DNA of 64,000 bases from Veillonella montpellierensis DSM 17217 (GTDB taxonomy: Bacteria > Bacillota > Negativicutes > Veillonellales > Veillonellaceae). How positions within the stretch are numbered: position 1 is the first letter of the stretch; each line of letters starts with the position of its first letter. The position numbers were made by a program, and so were the translations under genes. Location of the stretch: contig NZ_AUFY01000007.1 in the NCBI RefSeq assembly GCF_000426745.1, positions 62,001-126,000 on the forward strand, given 5' to 3'. Under the pieces are notes generated by a model. That model was given only the letters and a program-made list of their open reading frames with translations, searched no databases and had not been told where the DNA came from. Below are positions 1-8,714 of the stretch, in pieces.

Positions 1-1
1 C

Positions 2-385
2 GTAAAAGGATATGCTGCGCATGAAGAAAAAAGTATTCAAGCCGTAGCCGATGCGCGTGCTAAATTAGGAGGGGCGAAAACAGTTGATGAAATGGCACAA
101 GCTGATGGTGAATTATCTAGTGCGTTGAGTCGATTGTTGATGGTAAGCGAAAATTATCCGAATTTGAAAGCGGATCAAAACTTCCGTGCCTTACAAGATG
201 AATTGGCTGGTACAGAAAATAGAATTGCGGTGGCACGTAAAGATTATAATAGTTCTGTTAAAGAGTATAATCAAGCAATTCGCACATTTCCAAAATCTAT
301 CTATGCAGGTATAATGGGCTTTACACAAAAAGATTATTTCCAAGCTGAGCAAAATGCTAACGCGGCTCCAAAGGTATCTTTCTAA
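2..385 (+). CDS. lemA: LemA family protein, C-terminal part
   Basis: The reading frame is open from the left edge of the window, so only about the last 127 residues are present. The sequence is a soluble helical LemA tail: a segment containing [20 protein letters not shown], then the [11 protein letters not shown] and YNQAIRTFP motifs typical of the family. LemA proteins are usually anchored by one N-terminal membrane segment, which lies outside this window; their function is poorly defined. The TPM-domain gene starts 18 bases downstream, and the LemA plus TPM pair is a common two-gene unit, which supports both calls. Confidence 0.9.
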   Translation, partial: VKGYAAHEEKSIQAVADARAKLGGAKTVDEMAQADGELSSALSRLLMVSENYPNLKADQNFRALQDELAGTENRIAVARKDYNSSVKEYNQAIRTFPKSIYAGIMGFTQKDYFQAEQNANAAPKVSF

Positions 386-403
386 CTATGAGGAGAGCGT
401 TAT

Positions 404-1183
404 ATGATACTAACAAATAAGAAGTGGCGTTGGTGGGGATGTATTGCTCTATTGGTAGTAATTTTTTCTTGTTGTCATGGCATGGGACAAGCGGCGATTC
501 CTGCTAAACCTAGTGCGGGCACTTATGTGGTCGATCAAGCACAAGTGCTATCAGAAACAACGAAACAAACTATCAATGCCATGGCGGCTGAACTTGATGA
601 GAAAACATCGGCACAAGTGGCCGTTGTTACAGTTGACTCATTGGACGGACATACAGCAGATGACTATGCACTGTCTATATTGCGTGATTGGGGCGTAGGC
701 ACTAAGAAAGATAACAACGGGTTAGTATTCTTGTTAGCACCTAAGGATAAACGCGTGTATATTAGCGTTGGATATGGATTAGAAGGAATACTTAATGATG
801 CGAAGGCTGGACAAATTATCGATGACTATGGGCTAGCTTTATTTAAAAACAATAAATTTGATGCAGGCACGTTAGCCGTGTCAAAAGTATTGATGTCAGT
901 GATTGCTCAAGATAAAGGCGTTGATTTGACGGGTCATGTAAAAGTTAATAAGAAATATATGGCATCGCCACAGGCACAGCCTCTTTCCATATGGGAACTG
1001 CTGATAGGTGGACTCATCGTTGGGTGTTTAGTAGTGGTTGACTTTAAATTCTTTGGCGGTACCATAACGTACTTAATTATTTCCCTCATACTATCTGGCA
1101 GAGGCGGTGGCTCTAATCGTGGGTCTGGTCGAGGTTTTGGCGGCGGATCCGGTGGTGGCGGTGGCGCTGGCCGTGGATGGTAA
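404..1183 (+). CDS. TPM-domain membrane protein (YgcG/TPM_phosphatase family)
   Basis: 259 residues. The N-terminus has a hydrophobic signal segment (about residues 11-31) ending in a cleavable-looking AIPAKP region. A TPM domain follows (about 35-160), with family motifs such as YVVDQAQVLS, VVTVDSLDG and ISVGYGLEGILND. A hydrophobic membrane stretch lies near 198-230, and the last 28 residues are almost all Gly, Ser and Arg. This order of signal, TPM domain, membrane segment and Gly-rich tail is standard for the family. The biochemical role is not settled; some TPM domains are reported as phosphatases or photosystem repair factors. It is probably co-transcribed with the LemA gene. The start is backed by a GAGGAGAG site just upstream. 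Confidence 0.85.
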   Translation: MILTNKKWRWWGCIALLVVIFSCCHGMGQAAIPAKPSAGTYVVDQAQVLSETTKQTINAMAAELDEKTSAQVAVVTVDSLDGHTADDYALSILRDWGVGTKKDNNGLVFLLAPKDKRVYISVGYGLEGILNDAKAGQIIDDYGLALFKNNKFDAGTLAVSKVLMSVIAQDKGVDLTGHVKVNKKYMASPQAQPLSIWELLIGGLIVGCLVVVDFKFFGGTITYLIISLILSGRGGGSNRGSGRGFGGGSGGGGGAGRGW

Positions 1184-1339
1184 CCATGATAGATTATTTT
1201 GCACTAGGTATACAGAATAGAATATGAAAAAAACATTAATATGGGTATATATAACCAATGATTGCCCGTATAACAGGTAAATAGAATAGAATATTCGTAA
1301 AAGGCATATTCAAATTCATATAAATATATGTATAAAGTA

Positions 1340-1368
1340 TTGGAAAATTTCGATATTATTGTTATACT
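1340..1368 (+). promoter_or_regulatory. Sigma-70-type promoter for rubredoxin
   Basis: TTGGAA at 1340-1345 and TATACT at 1363-1368 are separated by 17 bases. The predicted transcription start is near 1375, giving a leader of about 75 bases before the rubredoxin gene. Read directly from sequence; not tested. Confidence 0.6.
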
Positions 1369-1450
1369 AAGGTTAGATAGTAAATAGTTTATAAAAGTAC
1401 TTAGATAAGTATCTTTAGGATATGTTATATGGATGAAGGGAGTTCCTATT

Positions 1451-1585
1451 ATGAAAAAGTACGTATGTGTCGTATGTGGTTGGGTATATGATCCAGAAGT
1501 AGAAGGTATGGCTTTTGAAGATCAACCAGATGATTATGTTTGCCCATTATGCGGGGTTGGCAAAGATCAATTTGAAGAAATGTAA
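1451..1585 (+). CDS. Rubredoxin
   Basis: 44 residues, a small one-iron electron carrier. Two CxxC knuckles are present, VCVVCGW at residues 5-11 and VCPLCGVG at 30-37, which bind the single Fe. The C-terminal GKDQFE is a rubredoxin signature. The protein is shorter than the usual 52 residues because the loop between the knuckles is about eight residues shorter, as in the short-loop rubredoxins of some anaerobes. In strict anaerobes rubredoxins carry electrons in oxygen and peroxide detoxification; the partner is not encoded nearby. It stands alone, with its own promoter upstream and a strong terminator directly after the stop. The start follows a GAAGGGAG site. Confidence 0.95.
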   Translation: MKKYVCVVCGWVYDPEVEGMAFEDQPDDYVCPLCGVGKDQFEEM

Positions 1586-1587
1586 TC

Positions 1588-1623
1588 GAAAAAGCTGCTA
1601 GAGATTTTCTCTAGCAGCTTTTT
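1588..1623 (+). terminator. Rho-independent terminator after rubredoxin
   Basis: A near-perfect stem (AAAAAGCTGCTAGAGA pairing with its complement) around a TTTT loop, ending in a T run. It begins a few bases after the rubredoxin stop codon. Confidence 0.9.
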
Positions 1624-1634
1624 AATGGCGTATA

Positions 1635-1663
1635 TTGACAAATAGACGCTTAATCGATATAAT
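1635..1663 (+). promoter_or_regulatory. Consensus sigma-70 promoter for yceD-rpmF
   Basis: A perfect TTGACA at 1635-1640 and a perfect TATAAT at 1658-1663 with 17-base spacing. The start codon of the next gene is only 21 bases after the -10 box, so the leader is very short. The strength fits a ribosomal protein operon. Confidence 0.85.
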
Positions 1664-1684
1664 ATCATAGTCGAGGTAAAAATT

Positions 1685-2206
1685 ATGAAACTGCAAGTAG
1701 AGCAAGCAAAAGAACATATGGGAAAGAAATTTCCTTATAGTTATACAGAACCAGCTATTGTGCTTGGGGATGTAACTGCTTTTCCTTGGAGCGGTCATGA
1801 TATAACCATTAGTGGTGAGTTTTGGTATGATGGTCAGAACTATATTGTTACTGGTACAGTAGGCACTGTAGGCACCTATGAATGCACTCGCTGTTTAACA
1901 CCGGTGGAACATAGAGCTACAGTCCCTTATGAAGAAGTATTTGTTCCTTTTTCAAAAGAAATAAGAGGTATTAGTGCTGATGTAGAGGCCACTTCATTTG
2001 ATGGAGAATGCATTGATTTAACAGAACTCATACGGGATACATTAATCATCAATGAACCCTCTCAAGTGTTATGTCAGGATGATTGCAAAGGATTGTGCGT
2101 TCATTGCGGAGCAAATTTAAATGTTTCACCTTGTTCTTGTGAATCCTTTGTGGTAGATCCTCGATTGGCAGTGTTACGAACATTGCTTGATACAGATGAT
2201 GATTAA
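1685..2206 (+). CDS. yceD: YceD family (DUF177) protein
   Basis: 173 residues, DUF177/YceD family, which is nearly always encoded directly before the L32 gene, as here (35 bases to rpmF). It carries YECTRCLTPVEH and a C-terminal cysteine group (CQDDCKGLCVHCGANLN), the typical Cys-rich signature of the family and probably a metal site. YceD homologues have been linked to accumulation of 23S rRNA and large-subunit assembly; that role is taken from the family. A consensus promoter lies immediately upstream. Confidence 0.88.
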   Translation: MKLQVEQAKEHMGKKFPYSYTEPAIVLGDVTAFPWSGHDITISGEFWYDGQNYIVTGTVGTVGTYECTRCLTPVEHRATVPYEEVFVPFSKEIRGISADVEATSFDGECIDLTELIRDTLIINEPSQVLCQDDCKGLCVHCGANLNVSPCSCESFVVDPRLAVLRTLLDTDDD

Positions 2207-2241
2207 TTTAACCTAATGATTATGTTAAGGAGGTGCAGATA

Positions 2242-2418
2242 ATGGCAGTACCAAAACGTAGATTATCAAAATGTCGTCGCGACCGTCGTCGTGCTAACTG
2301 GAAATTGGAAGCTCCTGGTTACGTAGCTTGTCCACAATGCCACGAACCAATGATGCCTCATCGAGTTTGCCCTACATGTGGCTATTATAAAGGAACTCAA
2401 GTAGTTGCTAAAGCGTAA
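2242..2418 (+). CDS. rpmF: 50S ribosomal protein L32
   Basis: 58 residues starting [14 protein letters not shown], the standard L32 opening. The zinc-binding ribbon is CPQCH at about residues 31-35 and CPTCGYYKG at about 43-51, so this is the four-cysteine zinc-binding form. An upstream in-frame ATG is ignored because the AAGGAGG site (2226-2232) is correctly spaced for the ATG at 2242. It is in an operon with yceD and is followed by a terminator. Confidence 0.97.
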   Translation: MAVPKRRLSKCRRDRRRANWKLEAPGYVACPQCHEPMMPHRVCPTCGYYKGTQVVAKA

Positions 2419-2433
2419 TACGCCGATATGTAT

Positions 2434-2467
2434 AATCCTTGTAAGCATAGTGCTTACAAGGATTTTT
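2434..2467 (+). terminator. Terminator after rpmF
   Basis: A perfect 14-base stem, AATCCTTGTAAGCA pairing with TGCTTACAAGGATT around a TAG loop, followed by a T run. Confidence 0.92.
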
Positions 2468-2656
2468 TGCATACTATCGTTGTATGAGTCGTAGCATATC
2501 TCGTATACTCTGTAAGAGACAAGAAAATTGATGAGAAGTATTATTTTCACAGCATGCACATTCGTTATACTTTGGGGAATGGATGATATATGTTTTGTAG
2601 AGAAACCTTATTATATTGGCTTGTTATAGAAAGGAATAAAAATGAATAAAATAAAA

Positions 2657-2680
2657 GAGGCTCGCTTAAAAGCGAGTCTC
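2657..2680. repeat. Near-perfect palindrome inside the HTH gene start
   Basis: The arms GAGGCTCGCTT and AAGCGAGTCTC differ from perfect complementarity by one base and are separated by two bases. The palindrome lies in codons 6-13 of the frameshifted HTH gene, where a repressor could bind its own gene, or where the mRNA could fold over the start region. Confidence 0.6.
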
Positions 2681-2802
2681 ACAATCAGAACAACAGCTGA
2701 AAGCTTAGGTATCCCCCAACGCACATATGAATCGTGGGGGGCAACGTAAGCCTACAGAATATGTTTTACGTCATCTTTTAGATGACATAGAAAAGTTAGG
2801 AG

Positions 2803-2837
2803 AAAAAAGGACTATCGAATATGATAGTCCTTTTTTT
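2803..2837 (+). terminator. Terminator at the end of the HTH gene
   Basis: GGACTATC (2809-2816) pairs with GATAGTCC (2823-2830) and is followed by seven T. It is preceded by A-rich sequence, so it may work in both directions. It overlaps the 3' end of the frameshifted frame. Confidence 0.8.
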
Positions 2838-2852
2838 GATGGCAAAAACTAA

Positions 2853-3465
2853 TTGTATTATATTGATATTTAGTGAATGAATTTTAAATATTGAATTTTG
2901 GCCATTAAGTTATTTTAAATAGTTTTATTACATTTTAATGAAATTGGGTTTTACAGTAAAATATATTCAACATATGAGAAAGAGAAAAATATGTTATACT
3001 TGATAACTGAAGAAAGTTAGCGATAGATAATAATTATTCATGGTACTTTATCATTGTGGCTTTGAATATATAATGCATTTATATGATTGGATTGGACAGC
3101 ATAGTGTGATTCGACCATTTTTATTGTATAAACTACAAATAAGTAATCTCTATGACCTGTGAAACAATTCTAATAAAAAGCCTGCCTTGTACATTGCACA
3201 AGGCAGGCTTTTGTATGTTTTGTAAATAAGATTAGTATTTTTTTATTATGGATGTATGGGTATGAGATATATGTATTTTAATTAATAGATTTTTATATGA
3301 TTTATCTATTAACCCTGTGTACTATTTATCAAGTGGGAAGATTAGTAGGAACATATCAACTGATAATAGATCGTAAGAGATTCTATTGATGAAGATAGCT
3401 AGTAATTTCAAGATTTATAGAAAGAATGTGTGGATTGAGTCAATTTTTCTAATACGGATGTTTTA
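2853..3465. other. Gene-free stretch with an orphan hairpin
   Basis: No reading frame with a credible ribosome site is seen in these about 610 bases. The sequence is very AT-rich. The only strong signal is the intrinsic-terminator hairpin listed separately near 3176-3213. Confidence 0.5.
3176..3213 (+). terminator. Strong orphan terminator hairpin
   Basis: AAAAGCCTGCCTTGT pairs perfectly with ACAAGGCAGGCTTTT around a short loop. Both flanks are A-rich or T-rich, so it can terminate in either direction. No coding region ends at it on the plus strand; the nearest minus-strand gene ends at 3466 and is not read through here. It may mark the end of a small RNA or of a lost gene. Confidence 0.75.
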
Positions 3466-5556
3466 TCAGAACTTCCATTCAGCACCAATATTCCATTGAT
3501 ATCCATCTAAATAAATATCTTTCACTTTTTTGTTTAAGATATTATCAATGCCAGCATATATAGAAAAATTAGTATTGAATTTTTTGTATACGGATAGATT
3601 TAAGGTATTATAGCTATATTGATTATTGTTATAAATATAGTTGCTATAGATTTCATTCCACAATACGGCATGTGTTCCTTGTTTTTTTAGATTATCGTAC
3701 TCTAGCATAATTTTTGTTAGATGACGTACACGGTTATCTAGTCGCTCGTGCGTATTTTTATTGATAGCGTCAATAAAGTTATGAGTGAATTTTATGGTCC
3801 AATGTGGATCTAAGTGGCGACCAACCATAAATTCTAAGCCGTTTATTTGAGCTTTTTCAATATTTTGATATTGATAAACAAGATGAGGCCGTCTCATTGG
3901 AGGACGAGCAGGTGAAGAAGGTTGATTTGGAGTACCGTGAGGCATTCCTGTTGAAGGATGAGCAGAAGAAGAGTCTGGTTGTGCTGCGATTAGATTAGTT
4001 ATTAAATTGTTGTAATAGGTAATCTTACCAAAGCTTTTCCCACGATCTTCTTCAATGCTGAAATCAAAGCTACGAGATTTTTCAGGATTTAAATTTTCGT
4101 TCCCAAGAATAGTAACAAATCCATGATCCCAATTCATATATAGTTCACTAATGCTTGGAGCCTTATAGCCATAGCCATAATTTGCTTTGAATCGCGTGTG
4201 AGGAGTTATAGTATATGTGATGCCTAATTTGGAGGTAGCGTTGCTACCAAATTGACTATTGTAATCAAAACGAACAGATGGAGTCACAAATAATTTAGAG
4301 TTAATGTGCCACATATCTTCAATATAGGCTGCTAATGTAGTAATAGTATGTTTTTTTAGCAAGCCTCGTATTTTTGAAACACGGGTACCTTTGTAAGTAC
4401 TAGTTTGAATATTTCCACCTGCAGTAATCGTATGCTTATCGTTTACATAGGATGTATTTTTTCCTTCTAAAGCCCAAGTATAATAATTGGCATAATCAAT
4501 ATCGTTAGGATAGAAAATATCTTTTTTTATATCATTCGTATATTTAGTTTCTTTATCCATTTGATTAAAATAAGTTTGAATCTGATAATCGTTATTTTTA
4601 GTTTTTCCTGTATAAGTGACATCAAAACTATAACCATTATTATGGAAGATATTAGCGTAATTCTTCTTAGAGTATTTGTTGGTAGATTTTGTTTTAACGT
4701 CAGCAAATGTGGTTTTCATTCGCTCTGTAAAATAATTATATCCAACTCGCAACTTATTTTTATTAGTGTTTTGTAAGTCATAAATGAGATCTAGATTATA
4801 ATAACGTTGTTGTCCAAAATAATGTTGATCATAACCTTCAAATACTTTGATTGTTTTCATAGGTCCATGTGCTTCTTCTACTTCTCCAGATGCATCATGT
4901 TTTTGAGGTCTAACATTAGTCAGACGCGTATTGAAAGAAAGTTGCCAAGGTCCAACCTTTCCTGTAGTATAACCAAACGCTAGATTCTGATTGTCTGACC
5001 CGGTAGAAATATTAAACCGCGTTTGTTCTGTATGTGGGATTTTAGTGATTATATTAATAACACCACCCATTGCATCTGAACCATAGAGAGAACTGGAAGG
5101 TCCACGTACAATTTCGATGCGATCAATGATATCTATATTATTGCGATTCAAGGCGTATACATTGGTGGTAGAGCCGCTATCTTCGCCAGCAATACGTTTA
5201 CCATCTACTAATAGTAGCGTATGCCTGGTGTCAAGTCCACGAATCATTACTTGATTACCGGTCATCCCTGCTTTTGTGACACTAATGTTATCAGCCATAC
5301 GTAATGCTTGCCTTACGTCGGTGGCTGAAAATGTATGAATTTTCTCTTGGTCGATTGTTTCTACAGCTTGCGGAACGATTTTGGCTAATTGTTCTGTTCT
5401 ATTAGCGGTTACAACAATACTATTTAATTGATGGTTGTTTGGTGTAACACTATCCATAGCAGATACTGAAGATGTATAACAAATGGAAGTACCAAGGGCC
5501 ATAAAAATGCCAGCGTGAAGTATTCTTTTTTTAGACTTATAAGATAAATAATTCAT
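3466..5556 (-). CDS. TonB-dependent outer-membrane receptor
   Basis: 696 residues with a signal peptide (hydrophobic stretch about 15-33, cut after VSAMD). A TonB-box-like NSIVVTANR comes next, then a plug domain (about 50-165) with VMIRGLDTRHTLLLVDG, RIEIVRGPSSSLYGSDAMG and GGVINIITK. The rest is a 22-strand barrel ending in a terminal aromatic strand (NIGAEWKF), as outer-membrane insertion requires. It sits downstream of a FecCD/BtuF-type ABC importer on the same strand, pointing to uptake of an iron chelate, haem or a similar compound; the ligand cannot be told from sequence. One extracellular loop (about 525-560) is unusually rich in Pro, Ser and His. The 265-base gap before it suggests it can have its own promoter. 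Confidence 0.93.
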   Translation of the reverse strand: MNYLSYKSKKRILHAGIFMALGTSICYTSSVSAMDSVTPNNHQLNSIVVTANRTEQLAKIVPQAVETIDQEKIHTFSATDVRQALRMADNISVTKAGMTGNQVMIRGLDTRHTLLLVDGKRIAGEDSGSTTNVYALNRNNIDIIDRIEIVRGPSSSLYGSDAMGGVINIITKIPHTEQTRFNISTGSDNQNLAFGYTTGKVGPWQLSFNTRLTNVRPQKHDASGEVEEAHGPMKTIKVFEGYDQHYFGQQRYYNLDLIYDLQNTNKNKLRVGYNYFTERMKTTFADVKTKSTNKYSKKNYANIFHNNGYSFDVTYTGKTKNNDYQIQTYFNQMDKETKYTNDIKKDIFYPNDIDYANYYTWALEGKNTSYVNDKHTITAGGNIQTSTYKGTRVSKIRGLLKKHTITTLAAYIEDMWHINSKLFVTPSVRFDYNSQFGSNATSKLGITYTITPHTRFKANYGYGYKAPSISELYMNWDHGFVTILGNENLNPEKSRSFDFSIEEDRGKSFGKITYYNNLITNLIAAQPDSSSAHPSTGMPHGTPNQPSSPARPPMRRPHLVYQYQNIEKAQINGLEFMVGRHLDPHWTIKFTHNFIDAINKNTHERLDNRVRHLTKIMLEYDNLKKQGTHAVLWNEIYSNYIYNNNQYSYNTLNLSVYKKFNTNFSIYAGIDNILNKKVKDIYLDGYQWNIGAEWKF

Positions 5557-5821
5557 TTTTTACATCCTTTCTATGATAGAAAAATAAGTTATGGAATGTC
5601 TATACTTATAAACATAGATTGGAACTGTGATAGTGAATACTTACAATATTGCAATTTTCTATATATACTACATACTTTAATCTTGTTTTGTTAAATACTT
5701 ATTAGTATAGTTGATAGTAATGCTTATTATATAGTTGTCACCTTATGGTATACTTTCGAGATAGATTATATTATAAGAAGATTTTTTTATAGTTTGTAAA
5801 TACCTGATTTGGATAGGCAAT

Positions 5822-6613
5822 TTATATAATTTCATAAGGAATACAAACTGGATAGGATATATCTTTTTGCTGTCGCCATAGAATATCTACTCGCAACCCA
5901 AACCACTTGGCAATGGCATCTTCTGTTATGAGTGTGGAGGGAGGACCATCTCCAACGATTGTGCCATCCTTGATAGCAATAATGCGATGACTATATTTAC
6001 ATGCTAAGTTTAAGTCGTGTAAGACCATGATAATGGAAATGTTTCTCTTTTTATAGGTTGATTCGATTAGTTTCATTAGTGCTAGTTGATGATATCCATC
6101 TAAATATGTAGTAGGTTCATCTAGTAACAGTATCTGAGGTTCTTGAGCTAAACTTAGGGCTAGCCATACTCTTTGTCGTTCGCCACCAGATAATGAGTAT
6201 AGAGGAGTGTGGCGATACTGAAATACATCTGTTGCACGCATGGCATTATAGATAATCTCTATATCTGCATCATTTATATTTTTGAAAAAGGGTTTATATG
6301 GATTGCGTCCCATGGTTACTAATTGCTCTACTGTCATATCTTCAGGTGCTAGTGTTATTTGTGGTAGCAATGCAATTTTTCTTGCTACTTGTTTAGAAGA
6401 TTCTCGATAAATGTCTCTTTCGTCCAGTAAGACAGTACCACTGTGAGGTTTTAGTAACCGTGCCATTGATTTTAAAAGAGTGGATTTTCCTGAACCGTTA
6501 GGACCAATAATTGAAACGATTTCTGGCTTAGTAAATGTTAGTGTTAAATTCTGGAGTACTACTTTTTTGTTGTAGGTAGCAATTAGTTCGTTAATTTCTA
6601 GTTTTGTACTCAT
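5822..6613 (-). CDS. Iron-type ABC transporter ATP-binding protein (FepC/BtuD family)
   Basis: 263 residues. Walker A GPNGSGKST lies near residues 38-46, the signature YSLSGGERQRVWLALSLAQ near 138-156, and Walker B ILLLDEPTTYLD near 161-172, followed by the H-loop VLHDLNLA. This is the full FepC-like ATPase that powers import of siderophores, haem or cobalamin. Its start overlaps the permease stop by four bases (ATGA-type coupling), so it is translated with the permease. It is the last gene of the binding protein-permease-ATPase unit before the TonB receptor. Confidence 0.93.
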   Translation of the reverse strand: MSTKLEINELIATYNKKVVLQNLTLTFTKPEIVSIIGPNGSGKSTLLKSMARLLKPHSGTVLLDERDIYRESSKQVARKIALLPQITLAPEDMTVEQLVTMGRNPYKPFFKNINDADIEIIYNAMRATDVFQYRHTPLYSLSGGERQRVWLALSLAQEPQILLLDEPTTYLDGYHQLALMKLIESTYKKRNISIIMVLHDLNLACKYSHRIIAIKDGTIVGDGPPSTLITEDAIAKWFGLRVDILWRQQKDISYPVCIPYEII

Positions 6614-7683
6614 CGTTTTCCTACTCCTTTTAGTAAATATAAGAAAAAGGGGGCCCCTAGAAAACTCATTAATATGCCAACTGGAATTTCTGCAGGAGGC
6701 ATGATTAATCTTGCAAAAGTATCAGCAAAAATAATTAATACACCGCCTAATATTGTAGTGGTGGGTAAAAGATAACGATAGTCTGAACCAACTAGTAATC
6801 TCGTTACATGTGGGACAATTAACCCAACAAATCCTAGCATTCCAGCCACACTGACTGCAGAGGCGGATAACAGTCCTGCTAATATGAGCAATATGAGCCT
6901 AGCACGCTCCACATGTAACCCTAATGTTTTTGATACTTCGTCACCAAGATTTAGTAGCGTTAATGATTGAATAGAGAACATAGAAGCAATAATACCAATA
7001 ATAGTATAGGGTAAGATTAGCCAAATATCATTCCAACTTCGGCCTACAAAACCACCAGCCATCCAACTAACAGTACCCTGAATACGATCCGGGAAAAATA
7101 CAGCTAGAATTGTATTAAATCCCCCTAAAAATGTGGCGACTGCAACACCAGCTAAAATTAAGCGTAATGGATTTAAACCACCTTGCCAAGAAATACCATA
7201 TACTAAAAAAGCTGCTAGTATAGCACCTAAAAAAGCACCTATGGGGACTAAGGATACAAAAGAAGGAAATAGAATCATAATAACCATAGCAGCTAAACCA
7301 GCGCCCGAAGTAATTCCAATGATTCCTGGATCAGCAAGTGGGTTTCTTAAAATACCTTGTAAAATACATCCTGCTAATGCTAAATTCATGCCTGTTAAAA
7401 ATCCGATAATGATGCGAGGTAGTCGTATATTATAGAGAACCTGTGCAGTTTTTGGAGAATCTCCATATATTATTATGTTATATAGATCGGTCCATGAAAT
7501 AGAAATAGCACCTAATTTTATACTTAAAATTAAGCCTAGCATAAAAAGAAAAATTAATATAGGAAACATAAGTACAGAAGTTTTCTTTGTGCTAAGGCCA
7601 TAGTCAACATAGCAAGTAGCCCTCTTTTTATAAGATTGTTTTTTCTTAGATCTTTTAGTGTCATATATATTATTATTTTTCAT
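6610..7683 (-). CDS. FecCD-family ABC transporter permease
   Basis: 357 residues, FecCD/BtuC family with about ten membrane helices. Family motifs include RLPRIIIGFLTGMNLALAG, GILRNPLADPGIIGITSGA, GGFVGRSWNDIW and GFVGLIVPHVTRLLVG. The N-terminal 35 residues are Lys-rich and cytoplasmic before the first helix; the long basic tail is unusual for the family, so a later start is possible. The ATG overlaps the end of the binding-protein gene by eleven bases, consistent with coupled translation. One such permease forms a homodimer in this class. Confidence 0.93.
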   Translation of the reverse strand: MKNNNIYDTKRSKKKQSYKKRATCYVDYGLSTKKTSVLMFPILIFLFMLGLILSIKLGAISISWTDLYNIIIYGDSPKTAQVLYNIRLPRIIIGFLTGMNLALAGCILQGILRNPLADPGIIGITSGAGLAAMVIMILFPSFVSLVPIGAFLGAILAAFLVYGISWQGGLNPLRLILAGVAVATFLGGFNTILAVFFPDRIQGTVSWMAGGFVGRSWNDIWLILPYTIIGIIASMFSIQSLTLLNLGDEVSKTLGLHVERARLILLILAGLLSASAVSVAGMLGFVGLIVPHVTRLLVGSDYRYLLPTTTILGGVLIIFADTFARLIMPPAEIPVGILMSFLGAPFFLYLLKGVGKR

Positions 7684-8659
7684 ACAATACCTTTTCTGCT
7701 GCCCACATTACTTCATCCATTCTTGCGGTTGTAACAAATGTAAATAAGTTGCTTGGGAGTACTTTGAAATTTCCTTTTTGAACTGCTGGAATATTATTCC
7801 ACGCAGGAGTGCGAAATGCATTTTTAAAGTTGTCAATTTCCTGTTTAGAGTTCCCGTAAACAACTAGATACACTTCATCACAATCTAATAATGCCATCGT
7901 TTCTAAGTTTAAAGGAATGAATCCAGACATGATATCGTTGGATTGGGAGGGTTTATTTTTATTGAGTATAAATTGATCAGCCACATTTTCGGCACCAATT
8001 TGCTTAAATAAATCACCTATATATGTATTAGATGTTGCTAATTGATAACTAGTAGGACTACCAAAAACAATTATTATTTTTTTCTTTGGTGTATCTTTGT
8101 GTTTACTCTGAATATTCTTTAAAACTTTCTGATAATGCGTAACTAATGATTGTGCTTTTTCCGTATATCCCGTTATGTATCCTACGGTGAGAATATGATT
8201 AAAACTGTCATTTAAACTATTAGACACATGGAAGATAGTAGGAATATTGTTGGCTTGAAAAATGGGTTTTGCTGCTGTTTGAAATGGAAGGTTAACTCCT
8301 AGTAATAAATCTGGATCTGATTGGATAATTTTTTCTATATTGGGAGTTATAGCCGTATTCATGACATTTCGCTTATTAATTTCTTTTTGCACAGAATTAG
8401 GTAATTCTTTAGAGTTAACTAGTCCTACAGGTTCGATACCTAAAGCAAGCAATAATTCACTATCTGATGAAGAAATAGCCACTATACGTTTAGTAGGAAT
8501 ATTAACTGTAATGGATCCATTATAGTTGTCCGAAATAGTCGTAATTGTAGTTGCATTTGTTTTGCTCTGAGAATTAGAATGACTTATATTTTGATAATAT
8601 AGAGAACAAAGGCCTAAAAAAAAAGTGAGGATAGCTAAACAAAGCATTTGCTGATTCAT
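7673..8659 (-). CDS. Periplasmic iron-chelate/cobalamin-type binding protein
   Basis: 328 residues, helical-backbone binding protein of the FepB/BtuF class. The N-terminus is a membrane signal (about residues 5-22) containing LGLC, a poor lipobox, so it could be a lipoprotein or simply exported. The mature part has VNIPTKRIVAISSSDSELLLALG, DPDLLLGVNLPF and the C-lobe FVTTARMDEVMW. It is the first gene of the minus-strand uptake operon and has a Fur-like palindrome 37-55 bases before its start. The substrate is inferred to be iron-related from that site; B12 remains an alternative, although no cobalamin riboswitch was seen. Confidence 0.88.
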   Translation of the reverse strand: MNQQMLCLAILTFFLGLCSLYYQNISHSNSQSKTNATTITTISDNYNGSITVNIPTKRIVAISSSDSELLLALGIEPVGLVNSKELPNSVQKEINKRNVMNTAITPNIEKIIQSDPDLLLGVNLPFQTAAKPIFQANNIPTIFHVSNSLNDSFNHILTVGYITGYTEKAQSLVTHYQKVLKNIQSKHKDTPKKKIIIVFGSPTSYQLATSNTYIGDLFKQIGAENVADQFILNKNKPSQSNDIMSGFIPLNLETMALLDCDEVYLVVYGNSKQEIDNFKNAFRTPAWNNIPAVQKGNFKVLPSNLFTFVTTARMDEVMWAAEKVLYEK

Positions 8660-8695
8660 AATAGGCTCCTGTGAGTATTGGAAATAGAATTAAAT

Positions 8696-8714
8696 AATGA
8701 TAAATTTTATCATT
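8696..8714. promoter_or_regulatory. Fur-like operator palindrome
   Basis: AATGATAAATTTTATCATT is a perfect 9-1-9 inverted repeat. It resembles the 7-1-7 Fur box form (TGATAAT-N-ATTATCA) in its TGATAA and TTATCA half-sites. It lies just upstream of the binding-protein start, in the expected promoter region of the importer operon. Binding by Fur is inferred. Confidence 0.7.

Larger units (their letters stand above)
2642..2852 (+). pseudogene. Frameshifted small XRE-type helix-turn-helix gene
   Basis: The frame starting at 2642 reads MNKIKEARLKASLTIRTTAE then SLGIPQRTYESWG, a compact HTH of the XRE type, but ends at a stop at 2747-2749. After a run of six G at 2736-2741 a different frame continues with QRKPTEYVLRHLLDDIEKLG to a stop at 2850. 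Joined, these give about 70 residues with the usual form of small phage or Veillonella HTH proteins. The break sits exactly in the G run, so a slippage indel, a sequencing error or phase variation are all possible. AAAGGAAT lies before the start, and a terminator hairpin overlaps the end. Confidence 0.7.

Noticed and set aside
5557-5821. Cobalamin riboswitch before the TonB receptor
   Set aside because: No conserved B12-box sequence is visible; the upstream Fur-like site of the importer favours iron.
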